From assembly GCA_963575745.1 (NCBI GenBank), contig CAUYUJ010014615.1, forward strand, positions 1,280,970-1,344,969: DNA of 64,000 nucleotides. The letters run 5' to 3'. This DNA is from Prorocentrum cordatum. Lineage: Eukaryota; Sar; Dinophyceae; Prorocentrales; Prorocentraceae. A program made the position numbers and the translations under genes. Numbering within the stretch: the first letter of the stretch is position 1; every line of letters starts with the position of its first letter. Positions 56,098-64,000 of the stretch are shown here, in pieces. The notes below the pieces were generated by a model. That model was given only the letters and a program-made list of their open reading frames with translations, searched no databases and was not told where the DNA came from.

Positions 56098-57496
56098 ATC
56101 CGCTGACCCCCTTGTGGGGCCACAAGGCTGTAGGCCAGAGGTTCGCAGTTTCCTGTACCAGTTGCAGCTTCCAGTTTCCAATATTACAATTCTGCTTCTT
56201 GTTGCTACTGTTCCTTGTTGACTTCTTGCTCCTTACTGTTCCTTGTTGATGGACCGCGCGAGGGGGGGAGGCCCAAAACTGGCATTTTTACAACGGAGGA
56301 ATCGTATTGTCTGAATTGCTAGGGTGGGAAAAATCCCACCAGCCCTCTGGGCGTCGGTGGTTTAACGAGTTTCCTCTTCCACCCCTCCGTCTTCCCCTTC
56401 GGGGAGGGGTTTACCCCTCCCCCTACCCCCTCCCCACTGACCTGGACAGGGGGGGCCGCGGGTAGTTAGAGCGTCCAAGAACGACCCCTGGGAGGGCTAA
56501 AATTCGACACCCATCACGAGGATCGTGGCTCCTGAGGGGGGGACTGGAATTAGGGAACCCCCCTTCATTGATCGATCTCCTCCAAGATGGCTCCGAGGCA
56601 CCCCAAGAGGCCCCCAGGAGGCCCCCAAGAGACCCCCAAGAGGCCACAAGAGACCCCCCAGAGGCACCCAAGAAGCGCCCAGGAGGCCCCAAGAAGCGCC
56701 CAGGAGGCCCCCAAAGGCCCCAAGATGGCCCTAAGAGGCCCCAAGAGGCCCCAAGAGGCCCCCAGGGGGCCCCAAAGAGGATCCCGAACTGCCCACAGAG
56801 GCCCCCCCGAGGCACCCAAGACGCCGAAAAGCCCCTCAGGACGACCCTCTACTCGCCTGGGCGTCGTTTCTGGACGGGCTGGTGGGGATACGCGAAGCGT
56901 CTAGAATTGACATCCCTCACGCAAATCGGCGGGGACAGGGTCCAAAACCACATGGGATTTGCCACATGTCTGAAATCCGGTGGCACCCCTCACGCAGATC
57001 GGCAGGGTCTGGATCCAAGAATACACGAGATGTTCCACATGTCTGAAATTCCGTGGCACCCCTCACGCAGATCGGCTGGGTCAGGGTCCAAAAACATATG
57101 GGATTTGCCACATTTCTAACATTCGGTGGCACCATTCACGCAGATCGGCGGGGTCAGGGTCCCAAAAACACATGGGATTTGCCACATTTCTGAAATGCGG
57201 TGGCACCCCTCACGCGGATCGGCGGGGCCAGGGTTCAAAATAATGGATGTGCCACATGTCTGACATTCGGTGGCACCCCTCACGCAGATCGGCGGGGTCA
57301 GGATCCAAAAGCACATGGGATTTGCCACATGTCTGAAATTCCGTGGCACCCCTCACGCAGATCGGCGGGGTCAGAGTCGAAAAAAAACAGGTCCCGACTC
57401 TGCCTCACGGCGGCACCCAGACCGCATGATTTAGCTCTCGCATCTCCCATTATCCGAAACAGGGGGCTGGCGGCATGGGGCGAAGCCCTTACAGAT
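56098..57496 (+). mobile_element. Composite element with conserved ends, copy 3
   Basis: The left module starts ATCCGCTGACCCCCTTGTGG and ends GTTGATGGACCGCGCGAGGG. The right module is CATGATTTAGC...GGGGCGAAGCCCTTACAGAT. The payload is a CCCACC hairpin module (56,335), a CCAAGAG array introduced by TTCATTGATCGATCTCC (56,565-56,840), the GTCGTTTCTGGACGGGC end (about 56,858), and about seven units of the 73-bp satellite (56,915-57,385). ATGATG lies on both sides, but the right flank is a GAT-rich tract. Confidence 0.65.
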
Positions 57497-57745
57497 AATG
57501 ATGGCGGCCATGATGAGGTGTATGATTATGGTTATGGGTGTGATGATTATGGTGGTGATTATGACGGTGGCGGCAATGATGATGATGATGCTGATGATGA
57601 TTGTGCTGACGGTACTGTTATGATGGTGATCACGCTGGTGATGTTTATGCCGACGGTGAGTATGATGATGATGCTGATGGCTGTTATGATGACGATGATG
57701 ATAGTGATGTCAGGCTGTTGGTGATGATGAGGAGGATGGGATGAG
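57497..57745. repeat. GAT-rich tract
   Basis: Imperfect GATGAT/GGTGAT/TATGAT triplets. Confidence 0.9.
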
Positions 57746-58394
57746 GATATGAGGGAATAAGGAGGAGGAGGAGCTTAGTAGGAGGAGGTAAAGGTAAAGG
57801 TGAAGGCCGTCGGGGGCCCATGGTGCTTCAAGCTTGAAAACTGACAGCGGGGCCCAGGAAGTAATATGGAAGCTACACCCCTGAACTAAACAATTGTCGG
57901 CCCAAGAGACTGCCTTGGGCGGGTTCCTCTCGCTGCTGCAGCACTGCTGCGGGCAGCGCTGAGGAGCTGCCCCACTGCAGGGGCCCCTGCACCCCTGTCC
58001 TTCTGAAACCGGAGCAGGAGTCGGCTGCTGCCCAGACTGGCGGGCCGTCGGCTCTCAGGACCTCCCTCCCGCCCTAGGCCCTACCCCTTTCTCCCAACCC
58101 CCCAGCCTCTGCCTCTCTCGCAACCCAAAGTAAAAAGGTTGGGGCCTAGCACTTCGAGTACTTGCCCGCCCCCACTCCCTCGCCTCTGCGTCTTATGGAT
58201 GGCTGCTCACTGGCAGCAAGTAGGCTGTGTGACGCTGCCACTGGATAGTAATGCTCATGCAAGCACTGCTGCAGTGGCTGCTGATGCCACTGCATGGCAA
58301 GAGGCCTTCACTGTCGCATGCTCCTCACCCCATTGGGCCGAGGCCGATCCCCCAGCCAGCCTTGGCCGCGATCTGTGGGTCGGCGAAGCGGCCG
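57746..58394. other. No gene seen
   Basis: GC-rich unique sequence downstream, on the minus strand, of the exon-like segment. A plus-strand Ala/Leu-rich frame at 58,139-58,495 overlaps that segment and is judged a shadow. Confidence 0.35.
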
Positions 58395-58880
58395 TCACTG
58401 CTGCTCTTGGAGCCTGGAGTGTTCGCGGCTCGCATCTCTGCCTCCGTGACAGTTTCGCAGTGCGTCTTCCATCCCTGGAGCGAGATCGAGGGTGAAGTGC
58501 ATGGGGCCCTCGGCTAGTACGTCGTCGAGACTCGCTTGCTGTGGTGACTCCACTCCATCGTGGCGGTACCCTGGGGTCCCTTCGTCCACTTGGTGTAGAC
58601 CCCTTTCTACCTCGTCTTTCTGGCGACGGCTGTAATCAATCTCCCACGGGAAAGGGCCCCAGAAGTGGCGAGAGGTGTCCGTGAGGCACGTGTGGAGGCT
58701 CCTCGCCGTCTTCAAAGTCTCCTTGATCTTCTCCAGCTGGTGATCCATGATCTCGATACACTGCACCCGTTCCGTCTCCTCGTGCGGAATGAAACAGCGA
58801 TCATGCGCGATGCGGCCCAGGCTGCCGGTGATGCGCTCCTCCTGCCGCTGGAGCAGGTTGATGATGATGATGATGACGAG
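58395..58880 (-). CDS. Isolated exon-like coding segment, helical charged protein (partial)
   Basis: The minus strand, entering after a GAT-rich tract and CTGCTCCAG, encodes RQEERITGSLGRIAHDRC, ETERVQCIEIMDHQLEKIKE, HFWGPFPWEIDYSRRQKDE and an acidic C-terminus (MHFTLDLAPGMEDALRN), ending at a TGA. Codons strongly favour G/C at the third position (CTG, GAG, ATC, AAG), unlike the surrounding repeats. The 5' end is unclear: upstream translation is poly-Leu/Ile from the GAT tract, so the segment probably starts at a splice acceptor near 58,855. The middle part looks like a coiled-coil or helix pair. Family not recognised. Confidence 0.45.
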   Translation of the reverse strand, partial: LVIIIIINLLQRQEERITGSLGRIAHDRCFIPHEETERVQCIEIMDHQLEKIKETLKTARSLHTCLTDTSRHFWGPFPWEIDYSRRQKDEVERGLHQVDEGTPGYRHDGVESPQQASLDDVLAEGPMHFTLDLAPGMEDALRNCHGGRDASREHSRLQEQQ

Positions 58881-61129
58881 GAGGAGGAGGAGGAGGAAAG
58901 GAGCGGAGGGGGATCCCAAGTCCAGTTGCCCCAACCGAACCCTGACGGAACGAGAGGGGGCCGAATTGACAGTGTGCCAAATGGCACGATATGGGGAGTC
59001 AGCCAGCGGGCCGACTGAAGCACACACGGGTGCTGCCCAGACCGAGCCAAGACCCTATCTCGACGACCAGGGGGGGGATGCGTCAGAATGATCCGAAAAT
59101 ACATCGAAATAGGGGGTAAAGGCTCCAAGACCACAGGATTACACGGGGATCGGACGGCCGATCCTGGGCTCGATCCCTCGGCTGGGCTCTAACCTCTGAT
59201 CGAACATTCGCACAGGTGGATTTCACTTCAGGGGGTCAAGGGCAGGGGTCCTTCAGCTTCTGGAGATACTTGAACACACAGCTCGCAGACCCCCGAGGAG
59301 CCCCAGTTGAAAATAAGATGACCTGCACCCAAGACGGGAGGCCTAAGATATCTGGAATGTACTAGCGTCTAGGAAGAGGAGAGGAGATGGACAGAGAGAG
59401 AGAGGATAGGAGATGACGGGGGAGGAGATGAGAAGGGAGGACACGAGGAGAGGAAACAGATGAAGAGAGATGCGGAGGGTTGCGGACGCAACTCCCAAGA
59501 AATCTGAAATTGAAGGCTACTGAACTCTATTACGGGGTCATTGGGCCTAACTAAGCCCAATATTAACCGATGGGGCGCAATTGAACAGGATTTAGCGGAA
59601 CCAAACGGGATTCTGCCCGATTGGACGGCTTGTCGAACACGGATGTACCAGCGCCGATGGCCAAATTAAACCTCCCAGGAGTTGCACCCTAAGGATGGGG
59701 AGGAGGAGGAGGAGGAGGAGGAGGAGGAGGAGGAGGAGGAGGAGGAGGAGGAGGAGGAGGAAGATGAAAGAAGAAGGATGAAGGCGGAGAAGAGGGTGGA
59801 GAAGGCTCCCCACCAAGGGGTCGGGAATTCCGCTCAGTAGCTGCCTGGGGGGGGGGGGGGCGAATTCGCCACCCCTGCTTTGGAGCTGTCGGAATGGCGT
59901 AAGCCCTCAGGATGAAGCTCATGGCTCCGGCGGGTTGCAGGAGATGCTTCCCCATGCATGCCACCCACGCGCCCAGGCATGCCCCAAGCTGCGACGAGGT
60001 CAACTCTGAACAGCAAATACAGCAAGCACAAACGACAAGGGTCCTGACTATTAGACATATTGGGGCACATTCTTCGTCGAAATTTGAGCTTCCTGAGATA
60101 CCCGACAACTTATGTGAACGTCAAAGGCCATTGGGGGATAAGAAACGTCCGTGGGGCACCTGCTGGCAGGCTGGTGTCTTATTTGGCGCGCCTACTGTAC
60201 GTACGTCAATTGCGCATGGCAGAACGACTTTGTTTCACAACGGACCGTATGTTTCCCGGACACGAGCCTGCATCCACCCTCGCCGCATTGAAGTCACCCG
60301 ACGCAATCGAATAAAAGAATCACACCGCATCGCCGGGGCATGGACGATGCGCCAACAACACGGCAAATTGCGCTGGTCGCGGGATGGCGCGGGGTGCATC
60401 TTCGGAAGACCGTATCTGTCCTCTGTCTCATCGGGAATCGATCCGCGTCAATCCGTGTCGCATCCGTGTCGGGCGCGTCGAATCCGCGTCGCATCTACGC
60501 TGGTTCCTCTGCGAATCCGTGCCGTCCACGCGTCGGATAAAAGGAAGTACCGCAAATTACAGGACAGACGAGGCCCCCGAAGCTGCAACAAAATCTATGA
60601 CTCTTGTCTGCGTAAATACCCTTGCGGGGAGAACCACGAAATCGCATCAACAACTGGAGCGGCTGGTCACTTCGCCAAGAGCAACCTCGATCCTTAGACT
60701 CCTGTGCTCTCGCCAAAGACGAGCTAGGCGTGCCGAACGAGCGGAACCGTCCTCTTCCCCATCATCGAAGGCTCCTCTGGCGAGTCATCCGCCCAACGCG
60801 GCCCGGTTAAAACACCTGTGTGGCCAAACGTCGTGCCCAGACCTGGCCAAGCTACTCTGGACTGTGGCCCCACTCGTGGGCCATCTCGGGGGCGTTATGG
60901 AGGCCTACAGGCATTGGGAGTCACTCCTCGAGGACTCCTGGGCTGGGCCCTCCTGAAATCTCTTGCGGCCGTCCTCTGGGCATCTTGGCCCAACTGGAAG
61001 CCTTGGAGGCCCCCTGGGCCAGTTCGGAGTCCTCGTAAGGGCAATCTTGAGATAACGCGGGGGAACAAATGAACGGTCTGGCCAAACCCTTCGGACGGGG
61101 CTAAGATGAGAATCAATCCGTTCCAGAAC
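58881..61129. other. No gene supported; GGA tract at 59,700-59,762
   Basis: (GGA)n at 59,700-59,762 and GAGA-rich DNA at 59,380-59,470. Around 60,440-60,540 the phrase AATCCGCGTCGCAT is weakly repeated. Frames of up to 260 codons on the plus strand (59.9-60.7 kb) are Arg/Ser/Pro-mixed with no family resemblance. Confidence 0.45.
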
Positions 61130-61134
61130 GACCC

Positions 61135-61170
61135 GGAACGCTCTCAGAGCGTTCCGGAACGCTCTGAGAA
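61135..61170. repeat. Palindromic GGAACGCTCT repeats
   Basis: CGGAACGCTCT is followed by CAGAGCGTTCCG and again by GAACGCTCTGAG, giving a hairpin with a stem of about 10 bp. Confidence 0.7.
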
Positions 61171-61409
61171 GACCGCGGCGCCCGAGACATCCTCCAGAAT
61201 TGCCGGATCTCAGAAATTCTCAGCTTCTCCTCACTCGACATTATCCTCGTCCTGGCTTTGTCTTATGGAGGCGTCTTGGCTTTGGGCAAACAGAATCGAA
61301 AGCGACGGCGGCGGCCCGGGCCGAGGGCCCCGAGAAGCGAGGGAGCACCAGAACATCGTCCAGGCCTATCTAAGCCGAGGCGGGCGAGGCCGTGGCACCC
61401 ACATACATA

Positions 61410-61411
61410 TT

Positions 61412-61452
<41 letters not shown>

Positions 61453-61455
61453 TAT
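61410..61455. repeat. (AT)n microsatellite
   Basis: About nineteen AT dinucleotides. Confidence 0.95.
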
Positions 61456-61515
61456 GTAGAGATGTGCACATACCCTTTGGTCGAATGAAGTGGGTAGAAC
61501 AGTGCATCGGGGGCG

Positions 61516-61690
61516 CGCAAACATGGACTAGCGATCCATGGATTCGGCGCGCGGTCGCCAAATCCATGGATCGTGGGAGGTGCCCTCCCCCAAATGCGGC
61601 CGGTGCCGCCTCGTTCGGCGGCGGAAATCCGCGACTTCCCCTGGAAACGGGGCCCGTCGATAATCCACGCCCCCTTGATCCATGTTTGCG
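61516..61690. mobile_element. Miniature inverted-repeat transposable element, copy B
   Basis: The terminal repeats are CGCAAACATGGA and TCCATGTTTGCG, perfect over 12 bp. The interior matches copy A at 17,535 (GTGGGAGGTGCCCTCCCC, GGCGGAAATC, GGAAACGGGGCCCG). It has an extra stretch of about 36 bp near the left end that contains a second GATCCATGGATT palindrome. Confidence 0.75.
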
Positions 61691-61867
61691 ATCGCCTGAA
61701 TGAAGCAGAAAAGCGTTGAAGTAGATTTGGTCTCCGCCCGCCCTCTGATAAGGAGGGAACAAGGACAACCGCTCGACTCTCGAAGTAGGAAAACGGCTAA
61801 AATAGATTGGGACTTGGGCATTCACAGAAATACCTACTTTCAACGACCGACGGGTACGTATGTACAC

Positions 61868-62642
61868 ATCCGCCACCGTACCTTCGGCACGTAGTGGAGT
61901 GCCCCCAGGCTCAAGCAGCTCTGAGAGGTGGAGGGCGTGTGGTTCTTAAGGGTTCTTGCGGACCTGTACCCCCAATTTCCCAGGCAGTACTGCGCCGTGG
62001 AGGGGTACGTCGCTGGAGCTTTTGGGACTCCTAGAGCGCCCCAAAATGGGCCTAGAATAGTGCAAAGAGGCCCCAGAGACGGCCCAAGAGGGTCCCGAGT
62101 CGTCGAACGATCGATTAAGACGCTCAAGATGGCCGCCAGGCAGCCGAAGATGCCGCCAGGACATCCCAAGCGGCCAAAGCCTCCTCAAAAGCAAAAATCA
62201 TTGATGTGCCGTGGATGTTTGAAAAATTTTGGCGTGCTCGCCGTTTCGGCTTCGTGACGTTCCAGGACGGCCCAAGATGCCCCCAGGATCTTCCCAAGAC
62301 GGCCCAAGAAACCTTAAACAGGGTCCCAAAATGGCCCAAGATGGCCCCAACACCGGCCCAGACTTTCAAGACGGCTCCAGGACCCCCGAGATGGCTCCAA
62401 GAGGGTGCCCCGACGGGGGGCCCAAGTGGACATTTCGAGCTCTCGGCCCTGGGAGGCCCCCAAGAGGCCCTCAATACGCCCCCAGGAAGCCCACAAAAGC
62501 CACCAAGAGGTTCCCAAGAGGCCTCCCAGACGCTCCCATGAAGCTCCAACACTGCCCCAAGAAGCCCCCGAGAGCGCCCCCAAGAAACCCCAACATGCAT
62601 CCCTGAGGACTCTGACCCGCAACCCAAGCACGGTGGCGGGAT
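61868..62642 (+). mobile_element. Element with 12-13-bp inverted termini carrying a CCAAGAG array
   Basis: It starts ATCCGCCACCGT and ends ACGGTGGCGGGAT; the ends are reverse complements apart from one extra C/G. The first 70 bp (AGTGGAGTGCCCCCAGGCTC, then GCAGCTCTGAGA) recur at 63,605-63,680 in a second, end-truncated or window-cut copy. The interior from 62,040 is a CCAAGAG-family array. Confidence 0.6.
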
Positions 62643-62649
62643 AAGCCGA

Positions 62650-62704
62650 GGGCCGTGAGTATGTATCTATGTATATGTATGCATATATGTTTATATACAT
62701 GTGT

Positions 62705-62744
<40 letters not shown>

Positions 62745-62745
62745 G
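62650..62745. repeat. TATG and (TA)n microsatellite
   Basis: TATGTATC-type tetranucleotides pass into about eighteen TA dinucleotides at 62,708-62,742. Confidence 0.9.
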
Positions 62746-63604
62746 CAGAACGCGGACAGCTGCGTGAGGGAAAAATGCAACAATACTGCGGTGTCAGACT
62801 GTGTGAGGTGTGTAATTGATGCGAGGACCCTTTGGGGAGGTTAGAGAAGGGAAACTCATGAGCCACCACAACACAATGGGGCGCGGATTGGTTCGTGCCG
62901 CCAGGCCGCACCTCTCGCCCCCCGAAATACCACTCCACGCCTTCGAGGCGGCCCGAGGCAGCATCCGAACCCTGGGATGGCTCCAAGGCGGCCTGCTATC
63001 CCATCAAGACGAAATGAGGCATCTCCGAAACAACCAGAGATGGGTCCAAGGCTGCCCCACGACACCCGCAGGCAGTCCCGACATGCCCAAATGGCATCTG
63101 CAGCACTGGTGCGTAGCTACACGACGCATGGGGCCGCGATGACTCGCCGCAAGCGTCCTTTGATCGAACGGTACTGAGCGTCCGTGGACAGCATCACAGG
63201 TAAGCATATCCGTCGCTTATTCTGTAGCTCGCGCTCTACTGACAAATGCCTCGACTGTACCTAAATGGCCGCAGGTGGCGCGCGAGAACATGCCCTGCTT
63301 GCTAACACACGAGGGGCTACCAACACGCTGCGCTTCATCACATGACACTGTGTCTCACACAAGCTCTATGGAAAAACACCATGCGCGCACCTCCCGTTCC
63401 CCCAACAGCATGCAATGACCGCCTCCTCAACCGAACAAGCTCAACAGTCGTGCTGCCTCCACACCAGACATCCACAATAGCCCAACAACTGGAGACAACG
63501 TGCTCCTGAATGGGGCAACAGATTTGCTTCCTGAGATAGTTGCCAGGAGATGCATTTACCGTGCAGAAATGACCGGACTGGATTTCCTCAAGGCTGATCC
63601 CTAA
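62746..63604. other. No gene seen
   Basis: Unique-looking sequence of balanced composition with only short frames on both strands. Confidence 0.4.
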
Positions 63605-64000
63605 ATCCGCCACCGTGCGACTGGTACGAAGTGGAGTGCCCCAAGGCTCATGCAGCACTGAGAAGGCTGTGCTGCTGCCGCTGCAGCCAGACTTGTAACT
63701 CTTCCAAGGCCCTGGCCAACAAATTCTCGGGCCAACCTGGGATCTGCCGGAATCGCTGATGGCTCCAAGAGACCCCCAGAATGGTCGAAAAAGGCCCCAC
63801 ATCGCACCAATACTATTCCAAGACACGCAAGATGGCCTCCAAGCGGCCAATCAAGCCCGCAAGACTTCTCAAAAGAGCCCCAAGAGCACTCGCAAGAAGG
63901 CGCGAAGAAACACAACATCGACCCAATTCCCTGGGGAAACGTATTGTTTAGCATCTATTCACCTGCTCGGTTTCGACAACGTCCGCACTGGCACTTGAGG
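63605..64000 (+). mobile_element. Second copy of the ATCCGCCACCGT element (right end not in window)
   Basis: ATCCGCCACCGTGC, AAGTGGAGTGCCCCAAGGCT and GCAGCACTGAGA match the left end of the element at 61,868. A short CCAAGAG-like array follows at about 63,765-63,890. No matching right terminus is seen before the window ends. Confidence 0.45.

Overview
The window looks like nuclear DNA of a GC-rich, repeat-laden protist. My best guess is a dinoflagellate (Prorocentrum-like), from the long unidirectional reading frames rich in G/C at third codon positions, the very high density of micro- and minisatellites, the AG|G-type splice acceptors next to the long frames, and proteins that match no family I can name. 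This is inference; no rRNA, complete tRNA or spliced-leader gene was seen to confirm it. Most long open frames are artefacts of tri-nucleotide or GC-rich repeats.

Layout. 1-2.3 kb: purine-rich, (TA)n, a 1.4-kb (GTA)n tract and an 11-bp minisatellite. 2.3-8.3 kb: repeat-derived, no gene supported. 8.3-16.0 kb: the only clean coding block, four good-looking coding regions all on the minus strand, without long microsatellites. 16-20 kb: one miniature inverted-repeat element (17.5 kb) and a decayed gene for a repetitive, hydrophobic protein (18.4-19.85 kb). 21.3-23 kb: two nearly identical tandem copies of a roughly 0.77-kb repeat joined by (CAA)n. 24.3-35.4 kb: elements with conserved ends enclosing unrelated satellite arrays, small inverted-repeat elements, a cruciform-like sequence and several minisatellites. 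37.5-39.4 kb: hairpin modules and minisatellites.

39.46-54.71 kb: a block with long, complex arms in inverted orientation (the same order of terminal motif, CAA tract, GGGTCGC-type minisatellite, GGA/GAC tract and a unique segment on each side). Between the arms the minus strand carries a UPF1-like superfamily 1 helicase (broken by frameshifts and a stop), an unrecognised protein, a Cys-motif protein, an acidic protein and an Arg/Trp-rich protein. I interpret this as a large, decaying mobile element.

56-64 kb: a third copy of the conserved-end element, a second copy of the 17.5-kb miniature element, an element with 12-13-bp inverted termini, and one isolated exon-like coding segment near 58.6 kb.

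The two candidates for something undescribed are the four-gene minus-strand block (8.3-16.0 kb) and the helicase-bearing inverted-arm element (39.5-54.7 kb). A third theme is short elements whose ends are conserved while the tandem-repeat payload differs from copy to copy.
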